Assembly (NCBI GenBank): GCA_963717745.1
Contig: CAVQXJ010000008.1
Span: 62,001 to 126,000, forward strand
Length of the DNA: 64,000 nt
Source of the DNA: JACCXG01 sp963717745
GTDB taxonomy: Bacteria > Acidobacteriota > Vicinamibacteria > Vicinamibacterales > 2-12-FULL-66-21
Direction: 5' to 3'
The notes beneath the pieces were generated by a model. The model saw only the letters and a program-made list of their open reading frames with translations. It had not been told where the DNA came from and searched no databases. Numbering within the stretch: position 1 is the stretch's first letter; each line of letters begins with the position of its first letter. The translations under genes were made by a program, and so were the position numbers. Below are positions 17,411 through 26,514 of the stretch, piece by piece.

Positions 17411-18028
17411 GTGGTGTTCAGGTTGATTCCGCGCGAGGCGCGGTTCTTCGATGATTTCGTGGCGATGGCGGAGCAGATCCGGCTCGGGGCCACGATGCTG
17501 GAAGACATGCTGGCGCCCGACCGGCCAATCTGGGACAAGGCGGATCAAATCAAGGAAGTCGAGCACAAGTGCGACTTCATCACCCACGAGATCATCCAGC
17601 GGCTGCACAAGACCTTCGTGACCCCGCTCGATCGCGAGGACATCCACAACCTCGCGCGGTCGCTCGACGACGTCATGGATGCGATCGATGCGTCGGCGAC
17701 CGTGGTTCGCCTCTACAGCATCGAGAAGGTGCGGCCCGACGCGCGCGACCTCGCGCGCGTCATCAAGGCCTCGGCTGACGAGATGGTCAAGGCGCTCAAA
17801 GCCCTGGAGCGGCGCAAGGGCGTGGCCGAGGCGGCCGTCGAGATCAATCGGCTGGAGAACGAGGCCGATCGCCTGCATCAGACCGCGGTGCGGCGGCTGT
17901 TCGAAGAGGAGCGCGATCCCATCGAGATCATGAAGTGGAAGGAGATTTTCGACTTCCTCGAGGAATCGACCGACCGGTGCGAAGACGTCGCCAACGTCGT
18001 CGAAGGCATCGTCGTCAAGCACGCCTGA
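17411..18028 (+). CDS. DUF47/PhoU-like regulator of phosphate transport
   Basis: This 205-residue all-helical protein of the DUF47 (Pit accessory) family is related to PhoU. The sequence has the paired three-helix bundles with metal-binding acidic motifs, E-x3-D in KEVEHKCDFITHE (about 48-60) and NEADRLHQTAVRRLF plus EESTDRCEDVANVVE near the C-terminus. DUF47 genes are regularly paired with pit and are thought to control the transporter. Here pit follows after 4 bp. The start is GTG 17411 (or GTG 17414) behind GGAGG at 17401. No true phoU is present beside pstA, so this protein may cover part of that role; that is inference. Confidence 0.9.
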   Translation: MVFRLIPREARFFDDFVAMAEQIRLGATMLEDMLAPDRPIWDKADQIKEVEHKCDFITHEIIQRLHKTFVTPLDREDIHNLARSLDDVMDAIDASATVVRLYSIEKVRPDARDLARVIKASADEMVKALKALERRKGVAEAAVEINRLENEADRLHQTAVRRLFEEERDPIEIMKWKEIFDFLEESTDRCEDVANVVEGIVVKHA

Positions 18029-18032
18029 ACGG

Positions 18033-19046
18033 ATGGACACCAACCTGCTGGCGGTCGCGGCGCTGGTCGTCGTCGCGCTGATCTTCGATTACATCAACGG
18101 TTTTCACGACGCCGCCAATTCGATCGCGACGGTCGTCTCCACGCGCGTCCTGACGCCGGGGAAGGCGGTGATCTGGGCCGCGTTCTTCAACTTCATCGCG
18201 GCCTTCACCTTCGGCACGGCAGTCGCCAAGACGGTGGGATCCGGACTGGTCGACATCAATGTCGTGAGCTTCGCCGTGATCTTCGCCGGGCTGTTCGGCG
18301 CGATCATCTGGGACCTGATCACCTGGTACTACGGGTTGCCCACCAGTTCGTCGCATGCGCTGATTGGCGGGTACGCGGGCGCGGCGGTGATGAAGGCCGG
18401 ATGGGGCGCGATCATCGCCTCCGGCTGGACGAAGACGCTGGTGTTCATCGTCCTGGCGCCGCTGATCGGCATGACCCTCGGGTTCCTGCTGATGGTCGCG
18501 ATCCTGTGGACGTTCTCGCGGACGTCACCGGGCCGGGTCGATCACTGGTTCCGCCGGCTGCAGCTGGTTTCGGCAGCCGCCTACAGCCTGGGGCACGGCG
18601 GCAACGACGCGCAGAAGACGATGGGGATCATCGCGGGCGCGCTGGTGGCCGGCGGGTATCTCGACTTGATCGACGGGAAGCTGGCGATTCCGTTCTGGGT
18701 GATCATGGCGGCGCACGCGGCGATCGCGCTGGGGACGTTGTCCGGCGGCTGGCGGATCATCCACACCATGGGGTCGCGGATCACGAAGCTCCAGCCGGTT
18801 GGCGGGTTCGCGGCCGAGACCGCGGGCGCGATTTCCCTGTTCACCGCCACCTACCTCGGCGTGCCGGTCAGCACCACCCACACCATCACCGGCGCCATCA
18901 TCGGGGTCGGATCAATCAAGCGGTTGTCGGCAGTTCGCTGGGGGGTTGCCGGCCGGATCGTGTGGGCATGGGTGCTCACGATCCCTGCCGCGGCCTTCAT
19001 CGCCTCAATCACCTATTGGCTGGTGGCGCACACCATCGCCCCGTAG
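18033..19046 (+). CDS. pit: Low-affinity inorganic phosphate transporter, Pit family
   Basis: This 337-residue inner-membrane carrier moves metal-phosphate with protons (or sodium). It has the two inverted family signatures, GFHDAANSIATVVSTRVLTP near residue 22 and GHGGNDAQKTMGIIAGALV near 190, each in a re-entrant region, with about ten hydrophobic segments. It ends in a membrane helix with no large cytosolic loop, so it belongs to the short bacterial form. It is translationally close to the upstream DUF47 gene and converges on phoR. Having Pit under a Pho-box-like repeat would be the reverse of the usual arrangement in enterics, where Pit is used in phosphate excess. Confidence 0.95.
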   Translation: MDTNLLAVAALVVVALIFDYINGFHDAANSIATVVSTRVLTPGKAVIWAAFFNFIAAFTFGTAVAKTVGSGLVDINVVSFAVIFAGLFGAIIWDLITWYYGLPTSSSHALIGGYAGAAVMKAGWGAIIASGWTKTLVFIVLAPLIGMTLGFLLMVAILWTFSRTSPGRVDHWFRRLQLVSAAAYSLGHGGNDAQKTMGIIAGALVAGGYLDLIDGKLAIPFWVIMAAHAAIALGTLSGGWRIIHTMGSRITKLQPVGGFAAETAGAISLFTATYLGVPVSTTHTITGAIIGVGSIKRLSAVRWGVAGRIVWAWVLTIPAAAFIASITYWLVAHTIAP

Positions 19047-19048
19047 CA

Positions 19049-19069
19049 GCCCGTGGTTTCACCACGGGC
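19049..19069. terminator. Hairpin between convergent pit and phoR
   Basis: A perfect 9-bp stem GCCCGTGGT/ACCACGGGC with loop TTC lies three bases after the pit stop and 6 bp before the phoR stop. It has no T-run on either side, so it may be a bidirectional pause or mRNA-end hairpin rather than a classic intrinsic terminator. Confidence 0.55.
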
Positions 19070-19075
19070 CGGGCT

Positions 19076-20837
19076 TCAATCGGCGGGCAGCTCCACGGTG
19101 AACGCCGCGCCGCCCTCGCGGGCGTTCGCCGCTCGCACCCGGCCGCCGTGCAGTTCCACCAGGTGCTTGACGATCGCCAGACCCAGGCCGGTGCCGCCTG
19201 GATCCCGCTCGCCACGCGATCGTGCCTTGTCGACTCGATAGAACCGTTCGAACACGCGGGCAAGATCGGCGTCGGGGATGCCGCGGCCCTGATCGGTCAC
19301 GGTCAAGAGAATCCGGTTGCCGTCGCGCCGCGAGCCCATCACGACGGCGCCCTGTTCCGGCGAGTAGTTCACCGCGTTCTCGAGCAGATTCCGAAACACA
19401 TCGTGGAGCGCCGCGGGATCGCCGTATACGGTCTCGGCGTCGCTCGCGATCTCGGTACTTGACGTCCACGCCACGCGATTCGAGCAGCGTCATGATGTCC
19501 GCTTCCACGCCGCCGAACAGGCCGGCCACGGCGCAGGGCAGATGCTCTCGCTGTTCCTGGCCCGCGTCGAGCCGCGCCAGCCGCAGCAGGTCGCGAACCA
19601 GACGCTCCATTCGGAGCGTGTGACGGGCAATGATCTCGAGGAATTTACGGGCGGATGGCCCCTCGGCCCCGCCATCGATCAGCGCCTCGACATAGCCTTT
19701 GACCGCGGTCAACGGGGTGCGCAGCTCGTGAGAGACGTTGGCCACGAAGTCGCGCCGCACGCGATCGGCGCGCCGCAGGTCGGTGATGTCGTGCAGGACC
19801 ACCACCGCTCCGGTCGTGCGGTCGGCCGCCACCGGTGTCGAGCGGACGGTGACGATCAGCCCCTGTTGCAGCGCCAGCTCGACGCTTTCGCCCTCGCGGC
19901 CGGCGAGCGCGGCGCTCACCTGCGCGGCAATGTCCGGATCGCGCACGATCTCGAGGTAGTGACGTCCTTCAGCTCCTTCCTGCAAGCGCAGCATCCGTCG
20001 AGCGGCGGCGTTGGCGAGCTGCACTCGTCCCTCGGTGTTCACGACCACGACCCCTTCGGCCATGCCACTCAGGATGGCTTCCATCCGCGCCCGGTCAGTG
20101 GCCAGGTCGTGGGCGCGCCGGGCAATCTCGCGCACCGTGCCGTCCAGGGTCCGGGCCACCACGCCGACTTCGTCGTTGCCGTAGTCGCGGGTGGGGCGCG
20201 AGAAGTCGCCAGCCGAGTACCTGGCCGCAACCTCCGCGATTGCACGGACCCGCCAGCTCAGGAGCGCCGACCCCATCCAGGCCAGCAGGAGCGCGGCGCC
20301 GAGGCCCGCGCCGGCCGCGATGAGGGCGGTTCGCCACAGCGCCGTCAGCTGATCGCGGATCTCCACCAGCGGGACCGCCAGCCGCACCTCGCTGAGCATC
20401 GGTGCGGCCGGATTGCGAACGGCCACCGCGACGTAGAGCATGTCGATGTCGAGCGTCGCGCTGTACCGGCGCTCGACTCCAAGACCGCTGCGGCGCGCCT
20501 GCTGGACTTCCGGCCAATCGCTGTGATTCTCGAGAGTGAGCAACGCCTCGCTCGACACGCCGGAATCGCCGACCACGCGTCCGTCGGGGGCAATGAATGT
20601 GACGCGGGCAGAGAGGATCCGTCCGAGCGCATCCGCCTCGGCGTCGAGCTCGTCGGGCGTGGCCGGCTGCCGATGCGACAGCGTCTCGGCGGCGAGCCGC
20701 GCTTCGTTCACCAAGCCGCGCTCGATGCGCTCGCCGACGGTGCGCCGGACGTTCCACGATCCCAGAACGACCGCGACGATCAGCGTGACGGCTGCCGTCC
20801 CGAGTGCGGTGATGAAGGAACGAGTACGGAAGGTCAT
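19076..20837 (-). CDS. phoR: Phosphate sensor histidine kinase PhoR, frameshifted
   Basis: This membrane histidine kinase has TM1 at about residues 10-28 (ITALGTAAVTLIVAVVLGSW), a periplasmic sensor segment, TM2 near 165-190, HAMP (about 190-245), a PAS domain (MEAILSGMAEGVVVVNTEG) and HisKA with phospho-His in DFVANVSHELRTPLTAVKGY. After VDV near 19465 a one-base shift is needed. The new frame gives the ATPase domain with N-box FRNLLENAVNYS, G1 VTDQGRGIPDADL, F-box VFERFYRVDKARS and G2 GGTGLGLAIVKHL. Without the shift the kinase would lose its ATP site. The gene lies 21 bp after phoB, and PhoB would be its partner. The break is likely a sequence error given its essential place. Confidence 0.85.
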
Positions 20838-20858
20838 CGATGAAGGACCCCGCCGACA

Positions 20859-21539
20859 CTAGAGGTCGACGAGCTTGTAGCCGAACTGCTTGACGGTCTC
20901 GATCGCATCGGCCAGTACCGGCATCTTCTCGCGGAGGCGACGGACGTGCACGTCCACCGTCCGGGTTCCGCCAGTGTATTGGTACCCCCACACGTCGGTG
21001 AGCAGCAGATCGCGCGACAACACGCGCCCGCGATGCTGCAGCAGGTACTGCAGCAGCAGGAACTCCTTCGCGGTCAGCCGGACCTCTTCGCCGGCGACGG
21101 TCACGGTATGACGGTCGGCGTCAATCGTGATCGGCCCGTAGCGGAGGATGTCGGCGGCGGCCGCGGGGCGGGTGGACCGCCGCAGCAGCGCCGTCACCCG
21201 GGCGGCGAGCTCCTTGGGACTGAATGGCTTGGTGACGTAGTCGTCGGCGCCGAGCTCGAGGCCGGTAATGCGATCCGCTTCCTCGCCCCTTGCCGTCACC
21301 ATGATGACGGGAATGGCCGCGGTCTGCGGATCGGTGCGCATCGCCTGGCAGATCATCAGGCCGTCGAGCTCCGGCAGCATCAGATCGAGAACAACGAGAT
21401 CCGGCGGACGGCGGCGGACCGCCGGCATCACCGCCGCACCAGAAGACAGGAATTCGACGGTGTGGCCGGCCTTCTCCAGGTAGTGACCGATCAACTGCGC
21501 GATATCGGGGTCGTCTTCGACGACGAGAATCTGCGACAT
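20859..21539 (-). CDS. phoB: Phosphate regulon response regulator PhoB
   Basis: This 226-residue OmpR-family transcription factor has a receiver with acidic pair D9-D10, phospho-acceptor D52 (VVLDLMLPELDG), T of VTAR and K of VTKPFSPKEL. The winged helix includes VRLTAKEFLLLQYLLQHRGRVLSRDLLLTDVWGY and TRTVDVHVRRLREKM, the recognition-helix pattern of PhoB, and ends FGYKLVDL. It is immediately upstream of phoR on the same strand. Surrounding pst, pit and TonB genes carry 11-bp-phased direct repeats that would suit it. Upstream sits the inverted-arm element B, with its outer arm within about 25 bp of the start codon, and no obvious Pho box of its own. Confidence 0.93.
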   Translation of the reverse strand: MSQILVVEDDPDIAQLIGHYLEKAGHTVEFLSSGAAVMPAVRRRPPDLVVLDLMLPELDGLMICQAMRTDPQTAAIPVIMVTARGEEADRITGLELGADDYVTKPFSPKELAARVTALLRRSTRPAAAADILRYGPITIDADRHTVTVAGEEVRLTAKEFLLLQYLLQHRGRVLSRDLLLTDVWGYQYTGGTRTVDVHVRRLREKMPVLADAIETVKQFGYKLVDL

Positions 21540-21560
21540 GAAGATGGACGAGATCTTATG

Positions 21561-21757
21561 TCCAGTCCGCGATCCCGCCTTCGCGCTTCGCGCTTCGGCG
21601 CGATCCGTGGTTCGTAGCCCGTGGTCCGGGTCGAGCCGCTCGGCGTGGCGGGGCAGAGGGCGCGGCAGCTAGCTGATCGCGATGTCTTTCACCCCGATCA
21701 TTCGAATGACTCCGAGCGGACCACGGGCGACGGACCACGGATCGCGGACTGCGGACA
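21561..21757. repeat. Inverted-arm heptamer element B
   Basis: Arms 21601-21628 and 21717-21744 are 28-bp inverted repeats with two mismatches, built from CCGTGGT-like units and separated by 88 bp. The right arm continues outward to 21756 (units with CGGACTG), matching left-arm sequence at 21563-21573 (CAGTCCGCGATCC). In the left arm this match is interrupted by a tandem of TTCGCGC-type units (21580-21600), as if a second short repeat expanded inside the arm. The element occupies most of the 389-bp space between phoB and the divergent lipoprotein gene; the remainder (to 21928) shows no ORF. Confidence 0.8.
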
Positions 21758-21928
21758 TGGTTGAGCCATTTCGAGGACAGTCGCGCCGGCGCCAGGCCAG
21801 CGCCTTGGCGGGAATTGTTGGAAAATCACTGAAATTCGACCGCTTTCGTCGATGGCACCACCCTTGGAGTCATACCGGTCACGCCGCCCGTGAGGCACCC
21901 AGCCACGGCGCGCGCAAGGGGGATTCCG

Positions 21929-22516
21929 ATGACGGCCATGACCTTCTCGACACGATGGACTCACGCGGTTGGTGGAGCGTTCGCACTGTCGACGCTGGTA
22001 TTCGCCACCGCTTGCAATACCGCACCGCAGACGACGCCGCAGTCGGCAGCGCCGGGCACTCCGGTCGTGGTGAGCTGCGAGCCGCATCAGCGGACGCTGG
22101 TTCGTCCGGCCGTCGTGAACGGCGTCACGGTCTCGCAGGTCGAGTGCGTGGCCGCGGCGAATGTGCTCGCGTCGTCAGTGCCGCAGCCGCAGGCGTATGC
22201 GCCGGCACCAGTGGCGTATCAGCGCTCCGCACCGCGTGCGGTCACGCAGCCGGTCTACAGCGATCTTGGTGATGCGCAGGTGGTCCCCGTGAGCACGACC
22301 GCGGTGCGTCCGGTCCGTACCAACCAGGTGGTCTACGACGAGCGGCCGGTCCGGAAGACGCGATCGGCGGCCAAGAGCGCGATCATCATCGGATCGTCGG
22401 CTGGCGCCGGAGCAGGGGTTGGCGCCGCGGTGGGCGGCAAGAAGGGCGCGCTCATCGGCGCGGCGATTGGTGGGGGCGGCGCGACGCTCTGGGATCAGCT
22501 GACCCGCCGCAAGTAG
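21929..22516 (+). CDS. Putative glycine-zipper lipoprotein
   Basis: This is a 195-residue secreted protein. ATG 21929 is chosen because a purine-rich AAGGGGG lies 5 bases upstream and the protein then starts with a signal peptide MTAMTFSTRWTHAVGGAFAL ending at a lipobox-like ATAC; a GTG at 21890 is also in frame. The middle is Pro/Val/Gln-rich and low in structure. The C-terminus (about 150-190) has a glycine-zipper membrane motif, SAGAGAGVGAAVGGKKGALIGAAIGGGGATLWD, as in YMGG-type and Rick_17kDa outer-membrane proteins. Role unknown; envelope-associated by inference. It is monocistronic, with a terminator at 22539. Confidence 0.7.
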   Translation: MTAMTFSTRWTHAVGGAFALSTLVFATACNTAPQTTPQSAAPGTPVVVSCEPHQRTLVRPAVVNGVTVSQVECVAAANVLASSVPQPQAYAPAPVAYQRSAPRAVTQPVYSDLGDAQVVPVSTTAVRPVRTNQVVYDERPVRKTRSAAKSAIIIGSSAGAGAGVGAAVGGKKGALIGAAIGGGGATLWDQLTRRK

Positions 22517-22538
22517 ACCCGACCGAATCGGTGATTTG

Positions 22539-22573
22539 AAGGGCGTTCCGGCATTTGCCGGAACGCCCTTTTG
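22539..22573 (+). terminator. Rho-independent terminator after the glycine-zipper gene
   Basis: A 14-bp perfect stem AAGGGCGTTCCGGC/GCCGGAACGCCCTT with loop ATTT is followed by TTG, giving TTTT at the stem end. It lies 22 bp after the stop codon at 22516. Confidence 0.85.
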
Positions 22574-22674
22574 CTTGTACGCCAAGGGGACCGTCCGATC
22601 CACACCCATCCGTCCCATCTCTTGTCCCTGTTATCAACCCCGAATATTGCGTGTTCGTCCCTGAAAAACGTACT

Positions 22675-22702
22675 TTGACCCCACCATGCTCAGCGATAAG
22701 AT
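22675..22702 (+). promoter_or_regulatory. Sigma-70-type promoter for TonB receptor 2
   Basis: TTGACC (22675-22680), a 16-bp spacer, then TAAGAT (22697-22702), ending 54 bp before the start codon at 22757. It is the only good -35/-10 pair in this 240-bp intergenic region. Predicted by eye only. Confidence 0.45.
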
Positions 22703-22756
22703 CGGCAATCTCGTCCTTTGCCCTTTTTGCACGTCCATGACCACCTAGGAGGAAAG

Positions 22757-25708
22757 ATGAAACGAAGCGTACGGCTTCTGGGCTTGTTCGCCTGGCTACT
22801 GTGCCTGGCGACGGCAGCCCCGGCCCAAGAAACCCGGGGTTCCATAGAAGGCATCGTCAAGGACCCATCGGGTGCAGTCCTGCCCGGCGTGACCGTTCAG
22901 GCCAAGGGTGTCACCGTCGCCGGTGGTCAGACCTCGGTGTCCGATACCAGCGGTATCTATCGATTTCCCTCACTGCAGCCCGGCACCTACGACATCGTCG
23001 GCGCCTTGCAGGGGTTCCGCGATGCGCGGGCCGAACAGGTGTCGCTCTCGCTCGGTCAGGTGCTCAAGATCGATCTGACGATGCAGCTGTCGACGCTGGC
23101 GGAGACGGTGCAGGTCACCTCCGAGTCGCCGCTGATCGACGTCAAGCAGAGCACCGCATCGCAGACGGTCCGTGCAGACGTGATCGACCGGTTGCCGAAG
23201 GGCCGCGACTTCACCTCGCTCGTCACGCTTGCGGCCGGCGCCAACAACGAAAGCCGCAGCGGCGGCATCTCCATCGACGGGGCGTCATCGGCCGAGAATC
23301 GCTACTTCATCGACGGCACCGACACCACCAACCTGCGGACCGGCCTCTCGGGCAAGAACCTGCTGCCCGAGTTCATCGAAGAGATTCAGGTCAAGTCGAG
23401 CGGCTACCAGGCGGAGTTCGGCGGCGCCACCGGCGGCGTCGTGAACGTCGTGACCAAGAGCGGCAGCAACGCGTTCCGCGGCGACATCGGCAGCTACTTC
23501 ACCGGCGACTCGCTGTGCTGCGACGAGCGCCCGACGCTGCGCCTCGTGCTGACCGGGCAGAACGCTTCGGAGTACGTCACCCTCGCCGAGGACAAATACC
23601 AGCGCTGGGAGCCGTTCATGCAGATTGGCGGGCCGATCTTCCAGAACCGCCTGTGGTTCTATGGCGGCTACACGCCGCAGCTGGACCAGACCGACCGGAC
23701 GGTGACGTTCCGCTCGAACAGCCAGGTGCGCAGCTACAACTCGGACGAGAAGACTCACTACGTCACGGGCAACATCGTGGCGCAGTTCACCGACAAGCTG
23801 CGCGCACGCGTGGCCTCGAGCTACAACGAGTACAACCGGTCGGGACGGTTGCCGGCCAAGGACGGTTCGAGCAACTTCGCCACCAACTTCGCCGGACTCG
23901 GCGACCATCGCCCCAATCTGAGCACCAACGGGACGGTCGACTATGTCGTGAACAACGGACTGTACCTGAACGCGAAAGCCAACTGGCTGAGCTACAACAG
24001 CCAGGACATCGGCGTGCCCTCGGACATCTGGATCACGTTCAGCGGATCGAACGGCGTCTTCCCCGGCGCGACCAACGTGCAGCCGCAAGGCTACAACTCG
24101 GTGCTCACCAACAGCGCCAGCGTCAAGGATCTCTATCAGCGCCTCGGCCTGAGCGCCGACGCGTCGTTCTTCGGCAACTTCGCCGGCCGGCACGCGTTCA
24201 AGACCGGCGTGCAGTTCAGCCGCATCCGCAACGATGTGTTCAGCGCGGAACAGGCGCCGCACATCACCTTCAACTGGAACGCCTCGCGTTCGACGCTCGA
24301 CGGTCGCAGCGAGCGCGGGACCTTCGGCTACTACTCATGGCGCCAGTTCGGCACCATCGGCGACGTCAAGGTCAACAACCTCGGTCTGTTCTTCCAGGAC
24401 GACTGGAGCGTCAACAACCGGCTGACCCTGAACCTCGGCGTCCGGACCGAGAGGGAAGACATCCCGTCCTACGTCGAGGGGCTGAGCGGCATCAAGTTCA
24501 GCTTCGCCGACAAGTTCGCGCCGCGCGCGGGCTTCGCCTACGACCTCAAGGGGGACGGCAAGTGGAAGGCCTACGCCAGCTGGGGGGTCTTCTACGACAT
24601 CATGAAGCTGGAGCTGCCGCGCGGCGCGTTCGGCGGCGACAAGTGGGTCGAGCAGTACTACACCCTCGACACGCTCGACTACCTCTCGATCGGCCAGGGC
24701 GGCAACTTCCCAGGCCGGTTCCTCGAGTCGGTGAACTTCCGGATCCCGTCGAACGATCCGGCCTGTCCGGAGTGCGGCGCGATCGACCCCGATCTCAAGC
24801 CGATGCGGACACAGGAAGCGGTGGTGGGCGTTGCGCACGAGCTGACGTCACGGATCTCGGTCGGCGCGCGCTACGTGCACAAGCAGCTCGATCGCAGCAT
24901 CGAGGACGTCGGCGTGCTGGTGCCGGGGATCGGCGAAGTGTTCTACATCTCCAACCCCGGTGAAGGAGCTGCGACCTTCATCCTCGCCGACGAGTGCCCG
25001 ACCTGCCCGGCGCTGCCGAAGCTGCAGCGCGACTACGATGCGCTCGAGCTGACCGCGACCAAACGGTTCTCGAACAACTGGTTCGCGGATGTCAGCTACA
25101 CGCTCAGCCGCCTCTATGGCAACTACCCGGGGTTGGCGAGCTCGGACGAGAATGCACGCACCTCACCGAACGTCACCCGTCTGTTCGACGGCCTGATCAT
25201 GGCGTTCGATGGCAACGGTGAGCCGCTGTTCGGCAAGCTGAATACCGACCGGCCGCACCAGTTCAAGTTCTACGGTTACCACCAGCTCCCGAGCCGCACC
25301 GGCCTCGGCCTGACGTTCCGTGCCGCGAGTGGTATCCCGATCAGCCGTGTCACCAACATGCAGAGCAGCCTGCCCGTGTTCTTCGACGGCCGGCTGACCG
25401 ACGGCCGCACCCCGATCTTCACGCAGACCAACCTGCAATTGACGCAGGATCTGCCGCTGCCCGGCAACACCCGCGCGCAGGTGATATTGAACATCGAGAA
25501 CCTGTTCGATCAGGATGAGACGACCGACGTGTTCCGCAACCTGACCCGCGACAACGTCATCATCTCGGACCAGGCGTTCTTCGCCGGGTTCGACATGAAC
25601 GCCCTGCTCGCGGCGCAGCCGAACATCCGCCGCGATCCGCGGTTCCTGCAGGCCAGCTCGTTCCAGACGGCGCGTTCGATCCGCGTGGGCGTCAGCTTCA
25701 GGTTCTAA
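22757..25708 (+). CDS. TonB-dependent receptor, Oar-like, copy 2
   Basis: This 983-residue outer-membrane transporter starts at ATG 22757 behind a perfect AGGAGG. A signal peptide (MKRSVRLLGLFAWLLCLATA, cleavage near APAQ) is followed by a carboxypeptidase-regulatory domain (GSIEGIVKDPSGAVLPGVTV, DTSGIYRFPSLQPGTYDI), a plug (PKGRDFTSLVTLAAGANNE, VVTKSGSNAFRGDIGSYFTG) and a barrel (NNLGLFFQDDWSVNNRLTLN) ending in SFRF. A pair of CxxC-like sites (ACPECG and CPTCPALP) sits in extracellular loops, which could bind metal or form disulfides. It lacks Pho-box-like repeats upstream, so it probably serves a different nutrient from the receptor at 14036. It has its own promoter and terminator. Confidence 0.92.
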   Translation: MKRSVRLLGLFAWLLCLATAAPAQETRGSIEGIVKDPSGAVLPGVTVQAKGVTVAGGQTSVSDTSGIYRFPSLQPGTYDIVGALQGFRDARAEQVSLSLGQVLKIDLTMQLSTLAETVQVTSESPLIDVKQSTASQTVRADVIDRLPKGRDFTSLVTLAAGANNESRSGGISIDGASSAENRYFIDGTDTTNLRTGLSGKNLLPEFIEEIQVKSSGYQAEFGGATGGVVNVVTKSGSNAFRGDIGSYFTGDSLCCDERPTLRLVLTGQNASEYVTLAEDKYQRWEPFMQIGGPIFQNRLWFYGGYTPQLDQTDRTVTFRSNSQVRSYNSDEKTHYVTGNIVAQFTDKLRARVASSYNEYNRSGRLPAKDGSSNFATNFAGLGDHRPNLSTNGTVDYVVNNGLYLNAKANWLSYNSQDIGVPSDIWITFSGSNGVFPGATNVQPQGYNSVLTNSASVKDLYQRLGLSADASFFGNFAGRHAFKTGVQFSRIRNDVFSAEQAPHITFNWNASRSTLDGRSERGTFGYYSWRQFGTIGDVKVNNLGLFFQDDWSVNNRLTLNLGVRTEREDIPSYVEGLSGIKFSFADKFAPRAGFAYDLKGDGKWKAYASWGVFYDIMKLELPRGAFGGDKWVEQYYTLDTLDYLSIGQGGNFPGRFLESVNFRIPSNDPACPECGAIDPDLKPMRTQEAVVGVAHELTSRISVGARYVHKQLDRSIEDVGVLVPGIGEVFYISNPGEGAATFILADECPTCPALPKLQRDYDALELTATKRFSNNWFADVSYTLSRLYGNYPGLASSDENARTSPNVTRLFDGLIMAFDGNGEPLFGKLNTDRPHQFKFYGYHQLPSRTGLGLTFRAASGIPISRVTNMQSSLPVFFDGRLTDGRTPIFTQTNLQLTQDLPLPGNTRAQVILNIENLFDQDETTDVFRNLTRDNVIISDQAFFAGFDMNALLAAQPNIRRDPRFLQASSFQTARSIRVGVSFRF

Positions 25709-25727
25709 CGTCGACGCCGGAGGTGGG

Positions 25728-25763
25728 AAAGCCCCGCGGGATTCGTCCCGCGGGGCTTTTGGT
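25728..25763 (+). terminator. Rho-independent terminator after TonB receptor 2
   Basis: A 13-bp perfect stem AAAGCCCCGCGGG/CCCGCGGGGCTTT with loop ATTCGT and a short T-run lies 19 bp after the stop codon. This is a textbook intrinsic terminator. Confidence 0.92.
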
Positions 25764-25824
25764 TTCGGCGCCAAGCCCCGCCTCCGCCAAGCGGCGGAGA
25801 GCGGACTGATACAATCGCCTGCAC

Positions 25825-26514
25825 GTGATTCTCGTCGCTTCCGCTCTCTTCTTCGGGTTCCTTCACGGCCTCGGCGCCGATCATCTGATGGCGATTGCCG
25901 CGCTGTCGGTCAACAGCTCCGCGGAGACCGCCGCCGTGCAGCGGACGCGCGCGCTGGCGATTGCCTTCCGATTCGCGTGTGGCCATGCGGTGCTGCTGGC
26001 GGTGGGAGCGGGCGCGCTGCTGGCGCTCGGATGGTCGCTGCCGCTGATGTTCGAGCGCACCAGCGAGATCGTCGGAGGGATCATGCTGATCGGGCTGGGC
26101 GGGGCCGGGATCTGGGGCGTGTGGGCCGGACGCGTCTACGGGCATTCGCATCGGCACGGCACGGCGGCGGCGCCGCATTGGCATCTCCACGTCGGCCATC
26201 CCGACCGCCATCCGCTGGCATCCACGCACTCCCATCTGCCGACGGTGGTCGGCGCCGCGTTCGCGCTGAGCAGCATCCGCGCGCTGACCGCGCTGACGCC
26301 GTTCGGCACGCACGTCGGCGAGATGCCGCTCGTCACGCTCCTGACGCTGATCGTGGTGTTTGGCGCGGGGATCCTGCTGTCGATGTCGCTGTTCGGGGTC
26401 GCGTTCGCGAGACTGCTGTCAGCCGCGACCGCGGTCAGGCTCGGTCGCGCCGCCGCGCTGCTGATGGCGGTCACCTCGATCGTGCTCGGCGCGTTCTGGA
26501 TCGCGACGGCCTAG
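25825..26514 (+). CDS. Nickel/cobalt transporter-like membrane protein with His-rich loop
   Basis: This 229-residue inner-membrane protein has six or so hydrophobic segments. The first helix contains FFGFLHGLGADHLMAI, an H-x4-DH motif characteristic of the NiCoT/HoxN-RcnA-UreH superfamily, where it forms the metal site. Between helices 3 and 4 lies a His-rich cytosolic or periplasmic loop (about 112-138, with about ten His), as in RcnA-type effluxers and HupE-like proteins. Substrate direction (uptake or efflux) cannot be told. The start is GTG 25825, with no clear ribosome site. Its stop overlaps that of the convergent DsbD-alpha-like gene by 4 bp. Confidence 0.75.
   Translation: MILVASALFFGFLHGLGADHLMAIAALSVNSSAETAAVQRTRALAIAFRFACGHAVLLAVGAGALLALGWSLPLMFERTSEIVGGIMLIGLGGAGIWGVWAGRVYGHSHRHGTAAAPHWHLHVGHPDRHPLASTHSHLPTVVGAAFALSSIRALTALTPFGTHVGEMPLVTLLTLIVVFGAGILLSMSLFGVAFARLLSAATAVRLGRAAALLMAVTSIVLGAFWIATA

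Noticed and set aside
21853..21868. Sigma-54-like TGGCACCACCCTTGGA before the glycine-zipper gene
   Set aside because: The -24 element is good but the essential -12 GC is GG, so it was not annotated as a promoter.
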